Shown here piece after piece: positions 8,259 through 16,661 of a stretch of 64,000 bases of DNA. How positions within the stretch are numbered: the stretch's first letter is position 1; every line of letters begins with the position of its first letter. The stretch comes from an uncultured Rhizobium sp. (GTDB lineage: Bacteria; Pseudomonadota; Alphaproteobacteria; Rhizobiales; Rhizobiaceae), in contig CAMFIF010000014.1 in the NCBI GenBank assembly GCA_945952415.1, positions 1 to 64,000 of the forward strand. Reading direction: 5' to 3'. The notes under the pieces are model-generated. The model did no database searches. It was given only the letters and a program-made list of their open reading frames with translations, and was not told where the DNA came from. The position numbers and the translations under genes were made by a program.

Positions 8259-9419
8259 ATGCGCGTAGCGATTGTTCACGACTGGCTTTATACGATCGGG
8301 GGTGCCGAGCGGGTGCTGCAGGAAATGCTGCACTGCTTCCCGCAGGCGGATGTGTTCTGCCTGTTCGATTTCCTGACGCAGGAAGAGCGGGAGAAGATCG
8401 GCCTCAAATCCACGCATCAGAGCTTCCTTCAGAAGGTGCCTTTCGTGCACCGGGCGCACCGGGCTTTCCTGCCGCTGATGCCCATTGCCATCGAGCAGCT
8501 CGACCTCTCGGCCTATGATCTCATCATCTCCAGCAGCTATGCGGTGGCCAAGGGCGTGATCACCGGCCCGGACCAGCTGCACATTTCCTATGTGCATTCG
8601 CCGATCCGCTATGCCTGGGATCTGCAGCACACCTATCTGGCGCGCAATTCCAATCCGCTCACCACCTTTTTCGCCCGGCCGCTGCTGCATTGGCTGCGCG
8701 TCTGGGATTCGCGCACGGCCCATGGCCCCAATCTGGTGCTCGCCAATTCCCATTTCGTGGCGCGGCGCATCCGCAAGGTCTATGGCCGGGAAGCGGAAGT
8801 TCTCTATCCGCCGGTGCGGCTCTCCACCCGGCAGGAGCCGCCGGTCAAGGGCAAGCATTTCCTCGCTGCCAGCCGGCTCGTGCCCTACAAGAACATCGAA
8901 GCGATCGTGCGCGCTTTCGCAGAATTGCCCGACCAGCAGCTGATCGTTGCCGGCGACGGACCGGAGGGTGCCCGCCTGCGCAAGATCGCCGGGCCCAATG
9001 TCAGCTTCGTCGGATTTGTCAGCGACGGGGCGCTGCGCGATCTGATGGCAACCGCCCGGGCCTTCATCTTCGCGGCGGAAGAGGATTTCGGCATCATCTC
9101 GGTGGAAGCCCAGTCGGAAGGCACGCCCGTACTCGCGCTCGGCCGCGGGGGCTCCTGCGAGACGGTCGTGGAGGGCAGGACCGGCCTCTTCTTCGACCAG
9201 CCGGAACCTCCGGCCATTGCCGCGGCCGTGCGCGATTTCGTCAGCCGCGAAGCGGAATTTCTGCCTGAACATTGCAAGGCACAGGCGGAGCTTTTTTCCG
9301 CCGAGCGATTCCGCGACGGGCTTCGCCGCCATGTGCAGCAGACGATCGCCGCCTACAGGGCCAGCATGGTCGGCTACATACCGCAGGATAAATTCTCGCT
9401 GGAGCAGCAGGTGATATGA
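8259..9419 (+). CDS. Glycosyltransferase family 4 (GT-B), exopolysaccharide assembly
   Basis: 386 residues from the ATG at 8259, supported by AGAGG 8 bases upstream. N-terminal Rossmann start MRVAIVHDWLYTIGGAERVL is the GT4 acceptor domain. The C-terminal half has the nucleotide-sugar binding pattern AASRLVPYKNIEAIVRAF, LIVAGDGPEG, FVGFVSDGALRDLM and the catalytic-site region FAAEEDFGIISVEAQSEGTPVLALGRGGSCETV. The motif SYVHSPIRYAWDL is common in mannosyl- and rhamnosyltransferases of this group. It probably adds a sugar to the lipid-linked repeat unit at the cytoplasmic face. It overlaps the next gene (ATGA at 9416-9419), so it is coupled to the chain-length protein. Donor sugar unknown. Confidence 0.9.
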   Translation: MRVAIVHDWLYTIGGAERVLQEMLHCFPQADVFCLFDFLTQEEREKIGLKSTHQSFLQKVPFVHRAHRAFLPLMPIAIEQLDLSAYDLIISSSYAVAKGVITGPDQLHISYVHSPIRYAWDLQHTYLARNSNPLTTFFARPLLHWLRVWDSRTAHGPNLVLANSHFVARRIRKVYGREAEVLYPPVRLSTRQEPPVKGKHFLAASRLVPYKNIEAIVRAFAELPDQQLIVAGDGPEGARLRKIAGPNVSFVGFVSDGALRDLMATARAFIFAAEEDFGIISVEAQSEGTPVLALGRGGSCETVVEGRTGLFFDQPEPPAIAAAVRDFVSREAEFLPEHCKAQAELFSAERFRDGLRRHVQQTIAAYRASMVGYIPQDKFSLEQQVI

Positions 9420-11587
9420 TGGCCGCGAAGCAGGAAAATGCGGAAGAACGGCCGGGCAATGTGCTGTCCCTGCTGATCTCGACTGGCTTCTTCGGAATCC
9501 TATGGCGGCAGAAATTCCTGTTCCTTGCGATCTTCGCAGGCCTTGTCGGCATCTTTCTCGCTGCCGCAATCCTTCTGCCCGCGCGCTATATGGCGACCGG
9601 TTCCGTGATCGTTGCGGAAGCCGATCCCGCAACGCGGATATCGGATGTCTGGGCGCAGAAGCAGGGCGACCCCGCCGACCTCGAAAGCCAGGTGGTGATC
9701 CTGCGCTCGGCCCGCATTCTCAAGCTCGCGCTTGCCGAACCCGGCGCCTATGAAGCGGCGATTGCCGAATGCCGCAATGCGGGCGACAGCTGCGCAAATC
9801 TGAAGATGGACGATCCGAAACTCGCCGACCGGATCACCGACAATTATTCGATCGCTGCCGAAGGGCGCTCGCGTGTTCTGTCGGTCTCCTACAAGTCCGC
9901 CTTGCCGGAAACGGCAATGACGCTGACCAACGCGCTGGTCACTGCCTATCTGGAAGATCAGCGGGGCAGCCAGTCCAGCAGTCGCGAAGTGGCGGCCAAA
10001 TGGCTGTGGCAGGAGATTACCGATCTCGACAAGGAGATCCGCGATCGGGTTGCGAAGATCGAAGCCTACCGCCGAAAGAACGGTCTGGTGCAGGGCGCTA
10101 CCGCCTCTATAAGCTCTGAAAGTCTCACCAGCGTCAGCCAGCAGCTGGCGGCGGCCGAGCAGGCCAAGGCACAGGCGCAGGCCCGGCTCGATGCCATTCG
10201 CGATATCCGCAACGGACAGGACATTGCCTCCTCGCCCATGGCGCTGGAAAACCGCACCGTCGGCGATCTGAAGCAGCAGATTGCCACGCTCGGCAACCAG
10301 CTTGCGGCGAGCAGCACGGTGCTTGGCCCCCGGCATCCGCAGCGGCGCATGCTGGAAGCCTCAATGGCGATCCTGCAGAAGCAGCTCGGTACGGAAATCG
10401 ACCGCATTTCCGCAAGCGCCGAAAAGGATTACGAAACGGCGGCCAAACTCGTTGCCTCGCTGGAGCAGCAGGTGGCCAAGGCCAAGGACAATGCCGCGGG
10501 CGCCATGTCGGACGAGACCGCCATCGAGGGCATGGTGCGTGACGTCGATGCGAAGCGCCAGCTTTACACGCAGCTGTACCAGCGGGCGAGCGAGCTGGAA
10601 TCGGAGCGGCGCTCGCTGAATGGCGGAGCGCGGCTGGTCAGCCTGGCCGAATTGCCGACCAAACCCTATTTCCCGAGAAAGACGCCCATGCTCGCTGCCG
10701 GCATCACGCTCGGCCTGTTCTTCGGCGCGGCAATCTCCGTTCTCTGGGACCGATTCGGCGGCAATCTCCGGCGCCCGGCCAATGAGAATGCTGCGCCCGG
10801 ACGCTTGCGGAGCCGCAGTCCCCGTGGCGGGCAAGGCCTTCCGGTCATCGGGACGCTGTCTTCCTTTCCGATCCCCGGTCCTGCCGGCAGCCGGGAGGGC
10901 AATCTCATGACGGCGGTACGGCGAAGCCTGCTTTCTCCGGCCTATCAGCAGGAGGTGAAGCAGCTTTCGGACGATCTTCTCGAAGCCCATACGGGCGAAC
11001 CGCTCTTTTTCACCACCACCGATGCGCATGCGCGCAGCGCCGCGCTTGCCGCGCTTCTGGTGGCGCAGGCCTTTGCCAAGGCCGGGCTCAATGTCCTGGT
11101 CATCGAGTACGCGCCGTCTTCGCCGGAATTTGCGAGCGCCTTCGAACTTCCGCAAAACCATCCGACGCTGGGCGACCTGATCGGCGGCTATGAGGAACCG
11201 GCGGATTGCGTCTCCAGCACCTCCATTCCCGGTCTGCACATCGTCGCCGCGGGCGAGGACGATGGGCCGCTTCTCGAAAGCGGGCGCGTAAGGGCGATCC
11301 AGCGCCTGATGGCCTGGGCCAATCCCTATGATCTCATCCTTTTGAGCGGGCCTTCGCTTTTCAGTACGGCCGCGGAGCGTGCCCTCCCGAGGCTCGCCGA
11401 GGAGATTGAGGTTCGCGCTGTGGTCCTGACAAGCCAGGGCGAGGAGGGGGAGACCCGCCTTGCAGATGCGGCGGCGGTGCTTGCGGCGCTCGATATCCGG
11501 AGCGCCGGCACCATTCTCATTCCCCCGCCGGAAAGCCAGGCCCGGCCGGCCGATCCCTTTGCGCGTCAACGCAGGAGAACCGCCTGA
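9416..11587 (+). CDS. Wzz/GNVR polysaccharide co-polymerase with a degenerate BY-kinase-like domain
   Basis: 723 residues. N-terminal Wzz-type membrane segment (FLFLAIFAGLVGIFLAAAILLP, residues ~40-60), long periplasmic coiled coil with the DLESQVVILRSARILK motif, GNVR-type region (ASELESERRSLNGGARLVSLAELPTKPYFPRK) and second membrane helix (TPMLAAGITLGLFFGAAISVLW). The cytoplasmic part after residue ~500 aligns by eye with CpsD/ExoP-type tyrosine autokinases, but the P-loop is lost: TTTDAHARSAALAALLVAQ near residue 533 stands where GEGKST would be, and VLVIEYAPS replaces VLLIDADLR. The C-terminus has no tyrosine cluster. It probably controls chain length in the inner membrane without kinase activity. 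Confidence 0.88.
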   Translation: MMAAKQENAEERPGNVLSLLISTGFFGILWRQKFLFLAIFAGLVGIFLAAAILLPARYMATGSVIVAEADPATRISDVWAQKQGDPADLESQVVILRSARILKLALAEPGAYEAAIAECRNAGDSCANLKMDDPKLADRITDNYSIAAEGRSRVLSVSYKSALPETAMTLTNALVTAYLEDQRGSQSSSREVAAKWLWQEITDLDKEIRDRVAKIEAYRRKNGLVQGATASISSESLTSVSQQLAAAEQAKAQAQARLDAIRDIRNGQDIASSPMALENRTVGDLKQQIATLGNQLAASSTVLGPRHPQRRMLEASMAILQKQLGTEIDRISASAEKDYETAAKLVASLEQQVAKAKDNAAGAMSDETAIEGMVRDVDAKRQLYTQLYQRASELESERRSLNGGARLVSLAELPTKPYFPRKTPMLAAGITLGLFFGAAISVLWDRFGGNLRRPANENAAPGRLRSRSPRGGQGLPVIGTLSSFPIPGPAGSREGNLMTAVRRSLLSPAYQQEVKQLSDDLLEAHTGEPLFFTTTDAHARSAALAALLVAQAFAKAGLNVLVIEYAPSSPEFASAFELPQNHPTLGDLIGGYEEPADCVSSTSIPGLHIVAAGEDDGPLLESGRVRAIQRLMAWANPYDLILLSGPSLFSTAAERALPRLAEEIEVRAVVLTSQGEEGETRLADAAAVLAALDIRSAGTILIPPPESQARPADPFARQRRRTA

Positions 11588-12723
11588 TGGCTGGACCGCG
11601 CGTCCTCTTCGTCAACCAGACGGGCGTTCCATCCGGTGCCGAATATGTGCTGGCAAGCCTGACGGTCGACTGGCTGGGCGCTTCCGCCTTCCTGCTCGAA
11701 GGCGGTCCGCTGGAGGGCATTCTGAGCCAGAACGGGCTTTCGGTCAGCGTCGCGCCCGAGGGCGCGCGGCTCGGCGCCATCAGGCGCGACCGGTCCCTGC
11801 TTGCGGCCCTGCCGCTCGCCGGGCGCCTGTTCCGGCTGATGCGGCTCCTCATCTCCTCTGCACGCCGGCATGAGGTGGTTTATGCCAATTCGCAGAAGGC
11901 CTTCATGCTGTCGGCGCTTGCCTCCTACCTCCACCGGCGGCCGCTGATCTGGCATCTCCACGATATCATCGACGAGCGTCATTTCGGCGCCCTGCAACGG
12001 AAGCTGCAGGTCTTCCTGGCCAATGGGCGGGCGCGGCGCGTGATCGTTCCCTCCGAAGCCGCCAGGGCCGCCTTCATCGCGGCCGGAGGGCGGGCGGACC
12101 GGGTTCAGGTCGTCCCGAACGGCATTGCACCCACGCAGCCGGCACCGCTTGACCGTGCCGCGCTTGGCTTGCCCGAAGGACCGCTTCTTGGCGTGTTCAG
12201 CCGGCTCGCTCGCTGGAAGGGCCAGCATGTGGTGCTGGAGGCTCTCAAGGCCTTGCCCGATGTCCGATGTGTGCTGGTCGGCAGTGCGCTCTTCGGCGAG
12301 GATGCCTATCGCGAGGAACTGGAATCCTTCGTGAAACGGGAAGGGTTGAGCGAGCGGGTGATTTTCCTCGGCCAGCGGCAGGATGTGCCGCTTCTCATGG
12401 AGGCCGTCGATGTCGTCGTTCATTCCTCGGTCGATCCGGAGCCCTTCGGCCTGACGCTTGTCGAGGCCATGCGCGCGGGGACGCCGGTCATCGCCACGGA
12501 TGCGGGCGCCTCGGCCGAAATCCTCGAGAACGGGGCGGCGGGAACGCTGGTGCCGCCGGGCGATGCGGCAGCGCTTGCCGCTGCCCTCCAGCGGTTCTTT
12601 GATGACCCGCAGCCTTTCAAGGCCAAGGCCGAGCGGGCTCAGACCCGGGTCGCCCGTGTCTACGGCGTCGATGTGATGCGTCGCGCCATCCGCGGAATTA
12701 TCGAGGAGGCGGCATCGGGATGA
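11587..12723 (+). CDS. Glycosyltransferase family 4
   Basis: 378 residues, GT-B fold. The N-terminus RVLFVNQTGVPSGAEYVLASL fits the acceptor domain. The C-terminal domain shows GVFSRLARWKGQHVVLEAL, CVLVGSALFGEDAYREEL, VIFLGQRQDVPLLMEAVDVVVHSS and EPFGLTLVEAMRAGTPVIATDAGASAEIL with the conserved E-x7-E pair. The start ATG overlaps the previous stop (TGATG at 11585-11589), and its stop overlaps the polymerase start (ATGA at 12720-12723). It should add one sugar of the repeat unit. Specificity cannot be read. Confidence 0.9.
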   Translation: MAGPRVLFVNQTGVPSGAEYVLASLTVDWLGASAFLLEGGPLEGILSQNGLSVSVAPEGARLGAIRRDRSLLAALPLAGRLFRLMRLLISSARRHEVVYANSQKAFMLSALASYLHRRPLIWHLHDIIDERHFGALQRKLQVFLANGRARRVIVPSEAARAAFIAAGGRADRVQVVPNGIAPTQPAPLDRAALGLPEGPLLGVFSRLARWKGQHVVLEALKALPDVRCVLVGSALFGEDAYREELESFVKREGLSERVIFLGQRQDVPLLMEAVDVVVHSSVDPEPFGLTLVEAMRAGTPVIATDAGASAEILENGAAGTLVPPGDAAALAAALQRFFDDPQPFKAKAERAQTRVARVYGVDVMRRAIRGIIEEAASG

Positions 12724-14111
12724 GCGTCGGTCTCGGCATCTTCGGGACATCGCAGGACAGCGCGGGCAACAGCAAGAATGGCTGGATCGATGCGCTTGTC
12801 CTCGTCGGCATATTCACGCTGTTCGGTGGTTTTCTCGGCGGCCTCGCCCGGCCGCTCTTCCTGCTCGGCTGCCTCGCTGTGGCCATCAGTGCCTTGCGCC
12901 GCGGCATCTATGCCCATTTTCAGGCCACCCTGCTGCTCTACACCTTCACGCCCTTCCTGCGCCGGATGGTGGATTACGGGGCCGGTTACGAGTCCATGGG
13001 TCTCATGCTCGTCGGCCCGCTGCTGGCGCTTCTCGTTCCCGTCTTCGATCTTCGCCGCCTGTTCGACGGGCGCGAGCCGCTGGACGAGCGCCTGGGGCCG
13101 CTTGCGCTCGCCGGCGTCTGCGTTCTCTATACCGGCATGGTGACCCTGATCGCCGGTCAGTTCAACGACATGGCGAGCGGCCTTCTGAAGTGCATGGCTC
13201 CCATTCTCTATGCGGCCGTCCTCGTCTACCGGGCGGATCGGGACGAGCTTCTCGATGCCGCGGTGCGGGCCTTCTACATCATCCTGCCGGTCACGGCTAT
13301 TTACGGCATCCTGCAATTCATGCAGCCGCAGCCCTGGGATGTCTACTGGATGCAGATGGCGCCGATCCCGAGCATCGGCTATCCTCTGCCTTATGAGGTG
13401 CGCGTCTTTTCCGTGCTGAACGCGCCGGCGGCCTTTGCCACCTATACGGCCGTCGGTCTGCTCCTGGTCACCTTCCTGCGGACCGGCTGGGTCTCGCTGC
13501 TGGTCATGGCGCCATCAAGCCTCGCGCTTCTCCTCTCGCTCTATCGTACGGCCTGGGTCTCGCTTGCGGTCGCCCTCCTGTTCTGCCTGCTCTTTGCCCG
13601 GACGCGCCTCAAGTCGCAGCTGGTCATCATCGCGCTCATTGCCGCCGGGTTCGGTGCGCTTACCATTCCACCCTTTTCCGATGTGATCGGCGTGCGCTTT
13701 GCCTCGATCTCCAACGGGAGCAAGGATGGCTCGCTGATCGAGCGCTTCGAGCAATATGAAACCATGTGGCTGCTGCCCGACAGCTCGCTGTTCGGCAAGG
13801 GTTTCGGGGGTGCAGACGTGCTCACCGCCGGGACGACGGCGGTGGACGGGATGATCATCACCTGCTGGCAGATGATGGGGATCGTGGCGGGCCTTCTCTG
13901 CCTGTGCAGCCTCGGCTGGGCGATCGCGCTCGCTGTCTACCGCTCATTAAGGGAGCGTTCACGCGAAGCGGTCATGATAGGTGCGGTAGCCATGTTCAAT
14001 CTGGCACAGATACCTTTCGCGAATATTCTGTTTTCGGAGGCGGGCTTTCTGTTCTGGACCTATGTCGTGCTGCTGCCGACCGCCTTTCATCCTCGCAGCC
14101 GGATTCCATGA
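12720..14111 (+). CDS. O-antigen ligase/Wzy-like polysaccharide polymerase
   Basis: 463 residues, very hydrophobic, about 11-12 predicted membrane helices. The Wzy_C/O-antigen-ligase pattern is visible: a large periplasmic loop (FMQPQPWDVYWMQMAPIPSIG), the SLYRTAWVSLAVALLFCLLFARTR region and a second loop containing ERFEQYETMWLLPDSSLFGKGFGGADV. In a Wzx/Wzy pathway it joins flipped repeat units in the periplasm. Its place between the co-polymerase and the flippase genes supports polymerase rather than ligase. Overlaps both neighbours by ATGA. Confidence 0.85.
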   Translation: MSVGLGIFGTSQDSAGNSKNGWIDALVLVGIFTLFGGFLGGLARPLFLLGCLAVAISALRRGIYAHFQATLLLYTFTPFLRRMVDYGAGYESMGLMLVGPLLALLVPVFDLRRLFDGREPLDERLGPLALAGVCVLYTGMVTLIAGQFNDMASGLLKCMAPILYAAVLVYRADRDELLDAAVRAFYIILPVTAIYGILQFMQPQPWDVYWMQMAPIPSIGYPLPYEVRVFSVLNAPAAFATYTAVGLLLVTFLRTGWVSLLVMAPSSLALLLSLYRTAWVSLAVALLFCLLFARTRLKSQLVIIALIAAGFGALTIPPFSDVIGVRFASISNGSKDGSLIERFEQYETMWLLPDSSLFGKGFGGADVLTAGTTAVDGMIITCWQMMGIVAGLLCLCSLGWAIALAVYRSLRERSREAVMIGAVAMFNLAQIPFANILFSEAGFLFWTYVVLLPTAFHPRSRIP

Positions 14112-15643
14112 TGGACAATTCCCCCGATAGTACAGGCACCCCTCCATCCGGCCAGTCTATCAAGGCAATCGCAGCGAAACTCTCCACCGGGGCGCTGTTC
14201 AGCAAAGGCCTCGGTTTTGTCCGTGAAATCTTCATGGCGCATGTGGTGGGCGTGGCGGCCCTGGCCGACAGCTTCCGCGGCTCGCTGACCATCATCATGC
14301 TGCCGCTCGCCTTCATGCAGAACGAGAGCGTGCCCGCTATCCTTATCCCGCGCATGCAGGAAGCCGGCCGGCAGGGGGATGCCGCCCATCGGCTCGCGGC
14401 CATGACGGTTGCCCTGACCTCGATCGGTGCGGCGCTGATGATCGCGACCATGATCATCGCCAATCTGCTGGTCGATGCCATGCTGGCGGGTTCCTCGGAT
14501 GCCGAACGGCAGATGACGATCCATTTCGTCCATATCCTCGCCTTTTCCATGCCGGCCTCCGTGGCGCTGAACTGTCTGGCCTCGGGCGAAATCGCGCTCG
14601 GCAGGACCAGCATCACCAATGCGCGGGCGAGCATCCTGAATGTCGGCGTGATCCTCGGCATCCTCATGCTCGTTCTCACGAGCCAGGGTGGCATGCTGGC
14701 GATCGCCTTCACGCTGTCCTTCAACACGCTCGCCATCTGGGCCACCTGGTCGCTCTGGAAGAAGGGCGATCTCTCCTTCGATCGGCTCACGGCGTCGGAC
14801 ATCCTTTCCGAAATGCGGATCTTCCTGCGCCGGCTGGTGCCCTTTCTGCCGCTGCCGGCGGCGGAACAGACGAATATCTGGTTCGAACGCCTGCTCGCCT
14901 CGCGCCTGATGACCGGGGCCATCGCCTCCATGGATTATGCGCGCACGCTGACGGAAAGCGCGCTGCTGCTCGTCAGCCAGCCGATCGGTTTTGCCGTCCT
15001 CTCCCAGACCTCGGAGGGCAATCTGAAGGCGCAGGCCCAGACGATCACCCGCTTCGTCGCGATTCTCATGATGCCGGCCTGCGCCTTCCTCTTCGTCTTC
15101 GCACCCGATATCGTCAGCCTCGTCTTCAAGCGGGGCGCCTTCAATGCGCTCGGCGTGGAACTGACCAGCGAGGCGCTCCGGGGGATCTCCATCGGCCTCT
15201 GGGCCTCGACGCTCGGATGGATCCTGTTGCGCCTCCTCAACCGCGCCAACCGCAACACGCTGGCGGCGGGCATCCTCGTCGTTTCCTACCTCACCAATAT
15301 TGCCATCAACGCGCTCACCTCCACCTTTTCGGAGGCCCATACCTACGGCATCCTTTTCCTCGGTTTCGGCGAGACCGTGCGCAGCTTCATGATGTGCGGT
15401 CTCGTCATCCTGGCGCTTGGTACGCCCATGTCGCTCTTCAGGCTTCTGGCGCGGGGTTTGCTACCTGCTGTAGTAATGGCAATCGCTGGTTTGCAAATTA
15501 TTGAGAATTTTGACGGTACTTTTCAGCGCTTGGTGCTGGGAGTGAGCGGATATGTGCTCTGTGTACTTCTGGCAGCGGGCCTGCTCGCTCCTGAAATATA
15601 TAGGAGACTATATGCGTTTGTGCTGACTAGAAAGGAACACTAG
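14108..15643 (+). CDS. MurJ/MviN-like polysaccharide repeat-unit flippase
   Basis: 511 residues from the ATG at 14108, overlapping the polymerase stop (ATGA at 14108-14111); a second ATG follows directly. The pattern SKGLGFVREIFMAHVVGVAALADSF near residue 35 and FERLLASRLMTGAIASMDYARTL near 270 are MurJ-family features, with about 13-14 membrane helices. MurJ-type proteins in exopolysaccharide loci act as Wzx-like flippases for lipid-linked repeat units. Odd point: from about 15460 to the stop the gene uses AT-ending and rare codons (GTA, ATA, AGA, CTA, TTG), unlike the rest of the gene. Confidence 0.87.
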   Translation: MMDNSPDSTGTPPSGQSIKAIAAKLSTGALFSKGLGFVREIFMAHVVGVAALADSFRGSLTIIMLPLAFMQNESVPAILIPRMQEAGRQGDAAHRLAAMTVALTSIGAALMIATMIIANLLVDAMLAGSSDAERQMTIHFVHILAFSMPASVALNCLASGEIALGRTSITNARASILNVGVILGILMLVLTSQGGMLAIAFTLSFNTLAIWATWSLWKKGDLSFDRLTASDILSEMRIFLRRLVPFLPLPAAEQTNIWFERLLASRLMTGAIASMDYARTLTESALLLVSQPIGFAVLSQTSEGNLKAQAQTITRFVAILMMPACAFLFVFAPDIVSLVFKRGAFNALGVELTSEALRGISIGLWASTLGWILLRLLNRANRNTLAAGILVVSYLTNIAINALTSTFSEAHTYGILFLGFGETVRSFMMCGLVILALGTPMSLFRLLARGLLPAVVMAIAGLQIIENFDGTFQRLVLGVSGYVLCVLLAAGLLAPEIYRRLYAFVLTRKEH

Positions 15644-15647
15644 CCAG

Positions 15648-16661
15648 ATGCCTGAGGGTCTCAACCCGACGATATCCGTCTCCCGGTCGATGCTCGCCAT
15701 GACCGCCCGATGGATCGACGCGCTGCGCGGGCAGAGGGGATGTTTCTTCACGTTCCATCGTGCGGCACCATCCATGCTCTGGCCCGATATCCCCAATCGG
15801 GATTTCTATATCGATCTGGGTTTTCTGGACAGCCTGCTCACCTATCTCGCCAGCAGTGGCCGCCGGGTCGTGACCATCGAGGAGGGGCTGCGTCTCGCCT
15901 CCGATCCGAATGGCCGGGACACCTTCGTCAATTTCTCCATCGATGATTGCTACCGCGATACCTATGAGGAGGTCGTGCCGCTCTTTCGGCGGCATGGGGT
16001 GCCGCTGACCCTTTTCGTCACCACCGGCATTCCGGATGGAACGATCCCGCTGTGGTGGATCGGCCTTGAGGATACGATTCGCTCCCGGCCCTTCATTCTC
16101 GCCAGCGGAGAGCGCCTGGCCACGGATACGCGCGAACGCAAGATCGCCACCTATCTCATGCTGCAGACCCGCTGGGACGGGCCGCAGGCGCCGCAGGAAT
16201 ATGCCGATTTCTGCCGGGAAAACGATCTCGACCCGGAGGCGATCCATTGGCGGCATGCGATCACCTGGGATATGCTGCGCGAGCTTGCGGGCGATCCTCT
16301 GGTGGAGATCGGCTCGCATACGGTTTCCCATCCGCGCGTCTCGGTGCTCGAACCCGAAGACGCCCGTTTCGAACTGGCCCGCAGCCGGGAACGTCTGCAG
16401 GAAATGCTGAACATACCTGTAAAACATTTTGCCTTCCCCTATGGCCGCACGAAAGATTGCGGTCCAAGGGATTTCGCCATTGCCCGCGATGCCGGTTATG
16501 AAAGCGTGGCCACCACCGTGAAGGGGCTGCTGCGCCAGGGGCCGGTTCCCTATGCCTATCCGCGCATCACGCTCAATGGCGGACATCGCAATCTCTTCAT
16601 TCCGGAACTTCATATCGCGGGCGCATCCGCGATCGCCGCAAGGATGCTGGGTCGTGTCTGA
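15648..16661 (+). CDS. Polysaccharide deacetylase (NodB homology, CE4)
   Basis: 337 residues. NodB motifs are present: FSIDDCYRD (motif 1, general base and metal Asp near residue 97-98), SHTVSHP (motif 2, both metal His, near residue 222) and HFAFPYGR (motif 3). CE4 enzymes remove N- or O-acetyl groups from sugars using a divalent metal. No signal peptide is evident, so action on cytoplasmic lipid-linked intermediates or on sugar nucleotides is possible. It starts 4 bases after the flippase gene and overlaps the next gene, so it belongs to the operon. Confidence 0.88.
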   Translation: MPEGLNPTISVSRSMLAMTARWIDALRGQRGCFFTFHRAAPSMLWPDIPNRDFYIDLGFLDSLLTYLASSGRRVVTIEEGLRLASDPNGRDTFVNFSIDDCYRDTYEEVVPLFRRHGVPLTLFVTTGIPDGTIPLWWIGLEDTIRSRPFILASGERLATDTRERKIATYLMLQTRWDGPQAPQEYADFCRENDLDPEAIHWRHAITWDMLRELAGDPLVEIGSHTVSHPRVSVLEPEDARFELARSRERLQEMLNIPVKHFAFPYGRTKDCGPRDFAIARDAGYESVATTVKGLLRQGPVPYAYPRITLNGGHRNLFIPELHIAGASAIAARMLGRV

